From positions 1-64,000 of the forward strand of contig SDZD01000029.1 in the NCBI GenBank assembly GCA_004172935.1: DNA of 64,000 nt. The letters run 5' to 3'. A program made the position numbers and the translations under genes. The notes under the pieces were generated by a model that made no database searches, had not been told where the DNA came from, and saw only the letters and a list, made by a program, of their open reading frames with translations. Below are positions 24,501 through 30,453 of this stretch, piece by piece. Each line of letters begins with the position of its first letter. Positions within the stretch are counted from its first letter, which is position 1. Source of the DNA: a bacterium. Lineage in GTDB: Bacteria; Armatimonadota; Abditibacteriia; Abditibacteriales; Abditibacteriaceae.

Positions 24501-24902
24501 GAACCCATTGGTGGTGTCACTTCATGGAGCGCAGGAATTCTAGGCGAGGCGCAAACCGATACAGACAGGGGCGTTGTCGGCGGCGATGGTGATTGGCTGG
24601 TCGGAGAGCGGGGGAACGGCTCGTGGTATGATGAGAGGGAGTTGATTGTGCCTATCGACCTCGTAGGCGCCACGGTCGAGCGAGTGGCCGCACTTGGCCA
24701 CTACTCGGTGGAAGTCACGGCAGATTCATCTTCTGAGGATGCCGAGACTCTACCGCAAAAGGATGAACGCATCCTCATAGGTACGGCTGAATCGGGCCTG
24801 TTCTTCGTCTATCAGAAATCGCTTTTGAGCGAGAGAGATGGCGCGATTCCGGTGTCACATGACACGGTGCCGAGGCTGTTTCCGTTCTGGCGGAGGGAGT
24901 AG
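21552..24902 (+). CDS. Giant phage tail protein with PKD-like and Cys-rich repeats, 1116 aa
   Basis: Residues ~115-220 look PKD-like (DINWGDGSSSTHSI, PHTYTSRGVKTITATAS). Residues ~224-425 contain Cys-rich repeats of the form YRCNSxGxCE...EGFxxCxxANC (starting near 224, 345 and 384), with a related irregular copy between. A Pro/Cys stretch (EECPPCPPLPEDFDC) precedes beta-rich sequence, and the C-terminal half has propeller-like phrases (LYIATAHKLYSSDGVTAPTL). Disulfide-bonded modules suggest an exposed virion part such as a tail tip or spike. It starts three bases after the zinc-ribbon stop and is the last gene of the virion operon. Confidence 0.65.
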   Translation: MPNQIAQGTTGTATSLGPPNGGGLAPTLEISTTNRWQITASSTIIATQNAAGTVSPPGWMVATGGVVTVPSGAALNTYYATLRTPIPGTATPDGLYQQYNQYDYQFDVIAGIPACDFDINVSAVTAVTYPQKGVASNISFRVTCTKTVGGVLQYLAKSVSLDINWGDGSSSTHSIATNTIGGPLVGIPHTYTSRGVKTITATASVAECSSTGSGSGSVQVVNNRWTCNSGVCTVQDSETDVGFATQAECEASGCGFPGSGWYCVLSGGTQTATNISDGAAWVAAGRPTPRYANQIDCPCYSGPVFWCENGVVKTGTNPPSGVTVYPTSDATVAAGCTTTTPTFTRYRCNSSGNCEAFQTSNANEGFASCVEANCNTTGPSIYYRYRCNSAGVCERYPTLDPLEGFPTCEAANCGATTDPTDPCAFNSYAISDISSGNTQLTLSLFRATNPGWSLKVYWSLNGIPKPNPAIQNAGDYWNWTVPKLPGAHEFIAELTKEGCETHIQPRTVYVEVAPTIPTDPGGEECPPCPPLPEDFDCSPSVSIQLPAASAALKNFALVRVQVSDPNEETDPCHHNYVRSCNPEQSPNLVLFVNEYEVPDLTWKRNSGTPLNGIWETRVDTRDFSNGATVLKVSMRGVGCCRTYASVGVTLANTLQGQVVYRDTIARSVEGTVIYSASIGVETRAMEENTSRRYWEQWGVRSGTTLDGAYKHEDWPKHQPVLPILGAQWEAQGERFERANYSAQVTFRLPLSRDVRFRRKWTPQFYLATFDLDCESVVKIRQVKPGQHYMWTQGAARLWAYDGDKVSKLGDFGDATKTNYYAPDAVDGALWTSEANGRKIIVITPASVSVPLGEMFAFDPDSGDISLTYSVRGETLAPRFVEVVGEVPIALYVGATTKGYDLRFGTPRLWWSLAAPVTFCTVDEDVLYIATAHKLYSSDGVTAPTLVHEFAADVTAATANFVGLTNGEVWKKGASGWVKVLDRDEPIGGVTSWSAGILGEAQTDTDRGVVGGDGDWLVGERGNGSWYDERELIVPIDLVGATVERVAALGHYSVEVTADSSSEDAETLPQKDERILIGTAESGLFFVYQKSLLSERDGAIPVSHDTVPRLFPFWRRE

Positions 24903-24986
24903 GGCGACGAAAATTAATCGGTGTCCAAATGCGAGAATATGCCCGACACTCAAAGGGCTTAAAGTCGCGTCGCTCTGTTGGCGTTG

Positions 24987-25022
24987 AAAAACCCGAACCG
25001 GGAATTCCCGGTTCGGGTTTTT
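24987..25022. terminator. Bidirectional terminator, 18-bp perfect palindrome
   Basis: AAAAACCCGAACCGGGAA followed by its exact complement ending in TTTTT. It ends the rightward virion operon and can also stop the leftward PLD-like gene, whose stop is at 25028. Confidence 0.9.
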
Positions 25023-25027
25023 ATTGT

Positions 25028-25849
25028 TTATGGATGCGTTGTTTGGTTCGGGCCAAAGATTTCGGTACCTTGAGATATGGCATCGTCAAAATGCTGTTGA
25101 TTGGCGGGGGTCGAATCCAATCGACTAACGGTAAATGGGCCTTTATTCAGGTCTTTGATAGAACCGCCCAACACGAGAAGTTTGCTGTCACATTGCAGCC
25201 AGCGGTCATGAAAACTAGCATTCTCAACCAATCGGTATCCATTGGGGCCACGCTCTTGCGCAAACAATTTAGAAATATCCATAAATGCACTGTGGCGATT
25301 ATTGTCGGCATTTCCTCTCAAATTTGAAGAAGGTTGTGTGACCAAAACAATTTCCACATTGGGCGGTGTATCTATAAAAAAACGATGAAATATAGTTTGG
25401 TCGAAATAACGGTCAAGCCATACAATCCGGCTTCTAACTGTTGTACAAATATCTTTGACTAGGCAATATGTACTAAAAGGAGAAGTTGCTTCATAAATAG
25501 CTGAATCTGTTGCTACGGGAATCGACAATATCTCCTGGATTATTTCAAATTTGGTTGATTGCAAAATTGTTTTCAAATCTTCAAATTTTTCTACCCTTGC
25601 TCTTTCCAATGTCCAGCTATACATATTTGCAACAGAATTTTCTTGCTTCCCATACAAATGGCCGGGCTCACCCTTACAAAAATCAGCCACTTTTCTAAAA
25701 AAGGGCCCAAATTCGGCCATCAATCTTGCCTTGATACGCTCCTTCTCATCGGCATCATATAGTTCAGGGTTGGCAGATGCTTGTTCTAAAGGCCCAAGTA
25801 GTCGGCCTAAAAGATAAATAAGTTCGGCCTGTTCGCGTTTTCGGTTCAT
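25028..25849 (-). CDS. PLD-like (HKD-superfamily-like) protein, 273 aa
   Basis: The C-terminal half has the plan of a degenerate phospholipase-D-like domain: RIVWLDRYFDQTIF, then NVEIVLVTQPSS, and an FHDRWL motif (His214, Asp215, Arg216) followed by LGGSIKDLN (227-235) and TVSRLD. Families with HDR-W/F and (G/S)SIKDLG motifs are PLD-like proteins often found in accessory regions. The N-terminal ~100 residues are helical and charged. No signal peptide was seen. It is the last gene of the reverse-strand cargo near the element end. A defence or nuclease role is possible but not shown. Confidence 0.6.
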   Translation of the reverse strand: MNRKREQAELIYLLGRLLGPLEQASANPELYDADEKERIKARLMAEFGPFFRKVADFCKGEPGHLYGKQENSVANMYSWTLERARVEKFEDLKTILQSTKFEIIQEILSIPVATDSAIYEATSPFSTYCLVKDICTTVRSRIVWLDRYFDQTIFHRFFIDTPPNVEIVLVTQPSSNLRGNADNNRHSAFMDISKLFAQERGPNGYRLVENASFHDRWLQCDSKLLVLGGSIKDLNKGPFTVSRLDSTPANQQHFDDAISQGTEIFGPNQTTHP

Positions 25850-25866
25850 CCCTCTGAATCTTACTC

Positions 25867-26295
25867 CTACCCCGCCTCATCCAGCCACTTTTGCGGCCAG
25901 AACTCGCGGGGCATCCCCAACCTCAACTCCAGCTTCTCATGGGCACTCAGCGGCGGCAACTGACTCAGAATAGCCTCATCCTCGAATCCGAGGCAGTAGA
26001 GGCCGCGCGCCATTGCAGTGTCGTATTTTGGATTCAGTCTTATGTCCCACTCACCCCAGTAAAATGCCAGCTGACAACAGCGCTCGAAGCTCCCAACACT
26101 CAGAACAGTCAGCCGAACCCCTTCTTCAAAATTGATAATCCAGTCGATGGGCAGGCGTGCACCTGAACCCCACCCAAAATGACGATGGGCCGTAGGGTAT
26201 TCTGTGGTTTTCCACTCTCCTACCCCGAACGTAACCGCTACCCGCGCAGCTTCATGTTCGACGGTGCCACTCACGGCTTTAGATTCCAAATCCAT
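25867..26295 (-). CDS. Hypothetical protein, 142 aa
   Basis: No family was recognised. It is a soluble, Trp-rich beta/alpha protein (VTFGVGEWKTTEYPTAHRHF, FYWGEWDIRLNP). ATG 26295 follows a GGGTGGT purine run; a GTG three codons upstream is an alternative. It overlaps the 3' end of the upstream HTH gene by 17 bases and is followed by the PLD-like gene, so all three are probably one unit. Confidence 0.55.
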   Translation of the reverse strand: MDLESKAVSGTVEHEAARVAVTFGVGEWKTTEYPTAHRHFGWGSGARLPIDWIINFEEGVRLTVLSVGSFERCCQLAFYWGEWDIRLNPKYDTAMARGLYCLGFEDEAILSQLPPLSAHEKLELRLGMPREFWPQKWLDEAG

Positions 26296-27013
26296 CAATA
26301 CCACCCGCCTGTAGCTCCCCGCTTTCGATGAACAACTGCCGCGACTCCATCAGTTTTCGCACCTCGCCGACTGACATTTTTAGCCGTTCAGCTATCTGCT
26401 TTTGAGTTGGTTTCTTACCCAATTCGGTTTTTAACTCATCTATCGCAAATCCTAATAACCGCGCCAGTTGGAGTGCTTCCGCTTTCGATGGGGAGTGCCC
26501 TGCCATCTCCCGCTGGATGCGCTCCTGCTCAATCTCATCCTCACGCGCGGCCATGCGCAGCAGTCGAACCGCATCGGAAACGGGGATGCCAAATCGCTCG
26601 GACAATTCAGCCATTGTGAATGGCGCAGGTGGTTCTACAAATGGCCCATCTGGCACCATCGGCTCCTCTACAACTGATTCCCCAGTCGGCAAACGAAACG
26701 CTGCTTTCTCAACAGCTTCCACTACTCCGCGAGTGACCATCTCGGCGAAGACGTGCAAAACGCGAAGGCAACTCACGGAAGACACCTCTACCCAATCCCC
26801 GGCGTCGATTTCGAGCAACAACCGCCCATTAATCAGCATCATGCCGAAAGGGCGCAGTGCCACATGCTCAGGGCACATGCCAATGGGTGGTATCAGGGTT
26901 TTGAGATAGGAGGCCATCTCGCCGACCGCATCACGTAACTTTTGGTTTGTGTCGCTATCGGGATCACCGATGCGCTGGAGCCGCTTAAGGGCATTAATCT
27001 GAGTTGTAGTCAT
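26279..27013 (-). CDS. HTH-containing protein at the element border, ~244 aa
   Basis: Two helix-turn-helix candidates are visible: FTMAELSERFGIPVSDAVRLL (around residue 135) and, near the C-terminus, GKKPTQKQIAERLKMSVGEV, which has the pattern of sigma-factor region 3/4 or DeoR-like HTHs. The N-terminal half is helical with a GMCPEHVALRPFGMMLINGR segment of unknown meaning. ATG 27013 is preceded by GGTGG; a GTG two codons upstream is possible. It is read leftwards, away from the element border, and heads the cargo unit. A regulator role is inferred. Confidence 0.55.
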   Translation of the reverse strand: MTTTQINALKRLQRIGDPDSDTNQKLRDAVGEMASYLKTLIPPIGMCPEHVALRPFGMMLINGRLLLEIDAGDWVEVSSVSCLRVLHVFAEMVTRGVVEAVEKAAFRLPTGESVVEEPMVPDGPFVEPPAPFTMAELSERFGIPVSDAVRLLRMAAREDEIEQERIQREMAGHSPSKAEALQLARLLGFAIDELKTELGKKPTQKQIAERLKMSVGEVRKLMESRQLFIESGELQAGGIDGFGI

Positions 27014-27061
27014 ATCCACCGTTTAAAGGCCGTCGCCTCTGCTAGTTTCTCCACTTTCTAT

Positions 27062-27289
27062 TCACCTAACTGTACAATCCATCTCGTTGCCGTCCCAAGG
27101 TTGGCTGGAGCGGCCATGACCGCGACGGTCGTGGGCGATACAGCGAAAGCCATGCGAGGCCAGAAAGAACATCTGCGCCTCCCAGGCATCGGCGTTCAAG
27201 GGCCAGCCGTGGCTGAAAACGAGGGGTTTTCCGCTGCCCCAGTCCTTATAATAAATTTCGGTCCCGTCTTTAGTGGTGAAGGTACTCAT
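27062..27289 (-). pseudogene. Truncated alpha/beta-hydrolase (chloroperoxidase-like)
   Basis: The first ~68 residues are a clean start of a non-heme-chloroperoxidase-type alpha/beta hydrolase: [20 protein letters not shown], the oxyanion-loop region FSHGWP, then [20 protein letters not shown]. In relatives the chain continues for about 200 more residues, including the catalytic Ser, Asp and His. Here it changes to CTVR and stops at 27062. The break after the GAGATGGAT codons (reverse strand, ~27,079) marks a DNA junction, most simply the right end of the inserted prophage. The 3' part of the gene would then lie at the element's far end, outside the window. Confidence 0.75.
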
Positions 27290-27487
27290 GGTGTTTGATG
27301 GTCGGGATGAAGCGAAGAGGATGGTTCGTTCGGACGTGTACCGAACGCGCCGTGGAGTCGGTGAGTTCGCCGAAGCAAATTGTGAATTTTGGCCCTTCCA
27401 TCTGAAAGAAGGCTCAGCGAACTGGCGCTGAGTAAAACCGGAAGAGGATCATAAAAATAGAGAGAAAAGCACTCTTTTGTTATCCAA

Positions 27488-28264
27488 ATGCAACATCAAA
27501 ACGTCATGCAAGCGTTTATCAATCTCGAAGAGAAACCGAGCATTGCGGTATCGGGCCAAAACGTCCATTATGCCATCGACCATTACCTCCTCCCGCAGCA
27601 TTGGAGCCTGCATCTCTACGACTACCACGCGCGCCTGTGGGTCGATGAACGGCCAATCGATCTTTACCCCGGCTGCGTGACGCTGGTGCCGCCAGGCGCC
27701 CATGTCGAATACCATTTTCAGGGGCGCTCTTCCCATCTGTACGCCCATTTCGAACTCCCTCAAGTCTCCCCGGAAGCGGGCATAGCGCTGCCCGTCGCCT
27801 ACGACATGAGGAGCGAGTTACACCGCTTCGAACACTCGATGCAAACCATGACGGCGGCATTCCTCTTCAATAAAACGCGCGCCGAAATCAAGCTGTGGGA
27901 TATGTTGTGGGAGTTGGTAGCGCACGGTGAGTCCGTCACTACGCGCCGCCACGCATCGCTCGAAAAAGCCCTCACCCTCATCGCCAGAAGGCTCGGCGAA
28001 GATATTTCGGTCACGGCTCTAGCGCGCGAGGTCGGACTATCGCGCAACCACCTGACGCGCCTCTTCCGTCAGGACACCGGCCTAACGGTAGTCGCCTACG
28101 TGCGCCAGCAACGCGCCCGCCACGCTCAACACTTGCTCGAACACACCGCAGTCCCCATCAGCCGCATCGCCCGCGAGGTCAACGCCCCGACTCTACAAAG
28201 TTTCAGCGCCCTCATCAAGAAGGAAACCGGACACTCGCCCAACCACTGGCGCCGCCAACGCTAA
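27488..28264 (+). CDS. AraC-family transcriptional regulator, 258 aa
   Basis: An N-terminal cupin-like sensing domain (HYLLPQHWSLHLYDYHARLW, YPGCVTLVPPGAHVEYHFQG) is followed by two AraC HTHs at ~165-255 (DISVTALAREVGLSRNHLTR and APTLQSFSALIKKETGHSPN). It is a close paralogue of the regulator at 32223. Start ATG 27488; the 198-bp gap to the divergent hydrolase remnant probably holds both promoters. The target is not evident; the paralogue sits beside an alpha-L-fucosidase, so sugar-linked control is likely. Confidence 0.85.
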   Translation: MQHQNVMQAFINLEEKPSIAVSGQNVHYAIDHYLLPQHWSLHLYDYHARLWVDERPIDLYPGCVTLVPPGAHVEYHFQGRSSHLYAHFELPQVSPEAGIALPVAYDMRSELHRFEHSMQTMTAAFLFNKTRAEIKLWDMLWELVAHGESVTTRRHASLEKALTLIARRLGEDISVTALAREVGLSRNHLTRLFRQDTGLTVVAYVRQQRARHAQHLLEHTAVPISRIAREVNAPTLQSFSALIKKETGHSPNHWRRQR

Positions 28265-28326
28265 GGGCACGCCCACAAGCGATATTCCTCCCCCTCGTTA
28301 ACAAGCAACATTAGTCTTTTTGGTGA

Positions 28327-28713
28327 CCCGAAACAACCTCTCAAAACACTGGCACGGCTCCGGGCAGCGTCAACGGATTAACCACTGCAATCTCTCTTTC
28401 CGAGGGCATTAACACGACTATCAGAGAACGCCGTTTGAGCATCCTCATCGACTCCTCGACACCTATAACCACAGGGACAACGTACCAACTGAATGCGGCA
28501 ACGCCACAGAAAGTCATCAGCTACTCGGAATTCCGTGGCACGAGCAATACCGCGTTCGTGTGGAATTACGCGAAAACTGGAAGCATCACAGTGCAAAGCA
28601 TCGATTCCAGCACGGTGACTCTGGTACTTTCCGGCGTGGGCTTCAGTGCCCAGAGCGGCGGCGCTGCTGGTTCGTTCACCTTCAACGGCACCTTCACAGT
28701 ACCCCGTCGATAG
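28327..28713 (+). pseudogene. Remnant of an exported or lipoprotein gene
   Basis: The frame is open from 28327 to the stop at 28713, but the only start candidate in it is TTG 28435, without a convincing ribosome site. The reading before that TTG is protein-like too (GSVNGLTTAISLSEGINTTI, IRERRLSILID), so the upstream part was probably coding once. The product has the small-residue, Thr/Ser/Gly-rich style of a secreted beta-domain lipoprotein and ends GSFTFNGTFTVPRR, but signal peptide and lipobox are missing. It is followed by a terminator. Alternatively it is a real TTG-started gene of 92 residues. Confidence 0.45.
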
Positions 28714-28732
28714 GTTATATCGCAGCCAATAC

Positions 28733-28765
28733 CCCCCCGCTTTCAACAAAGAGCGGGGGGTTATT
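28733..28765 (+). terminator. Rho-independent terminator
   Basis: CCCCCCGCT (28733-28741) pairs with AGCGGGGGG (28752-28760) around a 10-nt loop and is followed by TTATTTAT. It ends the remnant on the forward strand and lies between it and the convergent YdeI-like gene. Confidence 0.75.
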
Positions 28766-28772
28766 TATCTAG

Positions 28773-29363
28773 TCACGAATCGTTCAGGCCCATTCCATCG
28801 AGAATGAGCGGCGTGCATTTTTCAATCCTCGACTCGCGGGTTTTGGCTTGCTTAGGCGATGCAAAATGCAGCAGGTAGGCGCGTCGGCGTCCCGGCGTCA
28901 GTGCCTCGAAGGCGGTTTTCAAAGCCGGGAGTTCATCCAACTTCCGTTTGAACTCTTCGGGCATGGAAAATTCGTCGCTCTTTTTGAACTCCACTTTCAG
29001 CCCGGCCTTTGCCACTTCGATAGCTTCGGCAATATAAGCCCTCAAGATGGGTTCTATCTCGGCGACTTCCCGAACATCGGTGAAGCGAATCTGGCGTGCA
29101 GCCTGCGTGTTCTCCGTTTGCTGGATAAGAACCCCCTTATCGTCTTTCAACAGAGCACCTTTGGGAAACAAAACCGCGCAATATTCCTTGAAAGCATGAA
29201 TTAAAACGATGTTGCCGCCCTCGAACGTGTAGCAAGGCACGCCCCACTTCAACTCTTCGCTTACTCCACAATCGAGAACAATGGTTCTCAACTGCCTTTG
29301 TTCTTCCTGCCATTTGTTGGCTTTTTCGAAGTAAAAATCGACTTTGGGATTGGTTGGGTTCAT
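28773..29363 (-). CDS. YdeI/OmpD-associated family protein (DUF1801-type), 196 aa
   Basis: The chain has the N-terminal DUF1801-like core (KVDFYFEKANKWQEEQRQLR, EELKWGVPCYTFEGGNIVLI, AVLFPKGALL) and a C-terminal YdeI/OmdA segment (EFKRKLDELPALKTAFEALT, GRRRAYLLHFASPKQAKTRE). Full length for the family. In many bacteria these proteins occur with ArsR and SRPBCC genes, as here. The biochemical role is not settled; links to peptide or stress resistance have been reported for the family. Last gene of the ArsR operon. Confidence 0.85.
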   Translation of the reverse strand: MNPTNPKVDFYFEKANKWQEEQRQLRTIVLDCGVSEELKWGVPCYTFEGGNIVLIHAFKEYCAVLFPKGALLKDDKGVLIQQTENTQAARQIRFTDVREVAEIEPILRAYIAEAIEVAKAGLKVEFKKSDEFSMPEEFKRKLDELPALKTAFEALTPGRRRAYLLHFASPKQAKTRESRIEKCTPLILDGMGLNDS

Positions 29364-29381
29364 TTCAGTAGAGGGCCGTTG

Positions 29382-29591
29382 TCAGGCCGATTTTCTCGAA
29401 ATAAGCTGGCGCAGCGTATGACCTTTCCACATCCACAGCCCTGTTAAAACAAGCACCGGAATCGAGATAAACCGCACGACGGGGGCGTAGTTGGGAAGCT
29501 CTTCGAACGGGCTATAAACATAGCCTACTATCGGAATGCTAAAGACAATGTGAATCCATCGGGAAATCGCGCGTTGGGTGGAATTATTCAT
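29382..29591 (-). CDS. Small two-helix membrane protein, 69 aa
   Basis: Two hydrophobic helices are visible (WIHIVFSIPIVGYVY and VVRFISIPVLVLTGLWMWKG), with a basic C-terminus. The ATG at 29591 overlaps the upstream SRPBCC stop (ATGA), so it is translated in concert. The frame extends upstream in sequence that is clearly the other gene's shadow. Function unknown. Confidence 0.75.
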   Translation of the reverse strand: MNNSTQRAISRWIHIVFSIPIVGYVYSPFEELPNYAPVVRFISIPVLVLTGLWMWKGHTLRQLISRKSA

Positions 29592-30016
29592 GGTTGTGTT
29601 GTAATGTCGGCCAGTTGCCCCAGCATCTTGTCCCAGCCGAACTCGGCGCCGCGAACCGCCTGATTGCCGCGCAGCTGCGAAACATCGAAGCCCGAATGCT
29701 CGAAGAAAACGCGCGTGCCGTCGCCCTCCGGCTCCAGCCGGAAACTCACCCGCGTGTTCACCACCGGGCCACCGACCGACCACGAAAACGCCAGTTGACT
29801 TGGAGGGTCGCACTCAAGCACCTCGCAGCGCACGGTTAAGCCATCGAACCCCGCCTTCAAGTTCGCGGGCACGCTAAAGGTAAATTGGTGCCCGATAAGC
29901 GGCTCGAAGTCGTTGGGATACATCCATTCCGCCAGCGTGTCGCGCTCGGTAATCGCTTGCCACACCTTCTCCGGCGGCTTAGGAATCACAATTTCTCGTC
30001 GAATCGTTTTATTCAT
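29588..30016 (-). CDS. SRPBCC / AHSA1-like protein, 142 aa
   Basis: A START-like/AHA1 fold protein: IRREIVIPKPPEKVWQAIT, LAEWMYPNDFEP, GDGTRVFFEHSGFD, and a closing helix GWDKMLGQLADI. Such proteins form a hydrophobic cavity for a small ligand and commonly pair with ArsR regulators. The true start is ATG 30016, which overlaps the ArsR stop by ATGA; the longer frame is spurious. Confidence 0.88.
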   Translation of the reverse strand: MNKTIRREIVIPKPPEKVWQAITERDTLAEWMYPNDFEPLIGHQFTFSVPANLKAGFDGLTVRCEVLECDPPSQLAFSWSVGGPVVNTRVSFRLEPEGDGTRVFFEHSGFDVSQLRGNQAVRGAEFGWDKMLGQLADITTQP

Positions 30017-30345
30017 TCTTCCTCCCCTTTGGCCAACTGTTGCTGAAGACGCAAAAGGTGGTTGTCCCAGAACTGCTCGTAATGCGCCATCCATTCCCGC
30101 ACGGGGCCAAGCCGCTCAGGAACAAGATGGTAACGGCGTTCACGTCCATGCCGATGCTCGCCGACAAGCCCGGCATCGAGCAAGATACGCAGATGCTGCG
30201 AAACAGCGGGGCGACTCATCTCGAAATGCGCGGCAATATCGCCCACCGAACGCTCGGTTTCGGTCAGCAAATCCAACATCTCGCGCCGCGCCCGATGGCT
30301 AATCGCCACGAACACATCGGACTCACGCTCAGGGGACACCGCCAT
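30013..30345 (-). CDS. ArsR-family transcriptional repressor, 110 aa
   Basis: A winged-helix regulator: ISHRARREMLDLLTETERSV, DIAAHFEMSRPAVSQHLRIL, DAGLVGEHRHGRERRYHL. No Cys-rich metal site is visible, so it is the SRPBCC-associated subtype rather than a metal sensor. The start is ATG 30345; a TTG upstream is unlikely because it would lie inside the operator palindrome (30357-30376). It heads the four-gene operon down to 28773 and is probably autoregulatory. Confidence 0.88.
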   Translation of the reverse strand: MAVSPERESDVFVAISHRARREMLDLLTETERSVGDIAAHFEMSRPAVSQHLRILLDAGLVGEHRHGRERRYHLVPERLGPVREWMAHYEQFWDNHLLRLQQQLAKGEEE

Positions 30346-30356
30346 ACAGAAATTAT

Positions 30357-30376
30357 AGGTAAGCAATCACTTACCT
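30357..30376. promoter_or_regulatory. ArsR operator palindrome
   Basis: AGGTAAG-CAATCA-CTTACCT: 7-bp perfect arms with a 6-bp spacer, 11 bases upstream of the ArsR ATG. The dyad spacing and the TAAGTGATTGCTTA core resemble known operators of SRPBCC-linked ArsR repressors, so autorepression is likely. Confidence 0.75.
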
Positions 30377-30409
30377 GTCAAGCACCAATAATCCTTTTAA
30401 ATACAAAAC

Positions 30410-30439
30410 AGCCAGAGCGGGCTAATTACCGCTCTGGCT
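30410..30439 (-). terminator. Terminator of the fucosidase gene
   Basis: An 11-bp perfect stem (AGCCAGAGCGG / CCGCTCTGGCT) with an 8-nt loop, followed on the reverse strand by GTTTTGTATTT. It lies 15 bases past the fucosidase stop. Confidence 0.8.
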
Positions 30440-30453
30440 ATCCGATAGTTCTC

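Larger units (their letters stand above)
1..27078. mobile_element. Right part of a prophage-like element
   Basis: The block combines an early or replication section, a tape-measure gene, a long run of overlapping virion genes, a terminator, and reverse-strand cargo genes. It stops where a host alpha/beta-hydrolase gene is abruptly truncated (about 27,078). The left boundary, integrase, terminase, portal and capsid genes are not in the window, so it is incomplete here. It could also be a defective prophage or phage-derived tail element. The prophage call rests on the tape-measure protein, the tail esterase and the operon layout; the exact right border is inferred from the hydrolase truncation. 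Confidence 0.75.

Noticed and set aside
25101..25122. GGTCGAATCC stretch resembling a tRNA T-arm
   Set aside because: It lies within the PLD-like coding region, with no acceptor or anticodon stem around it.
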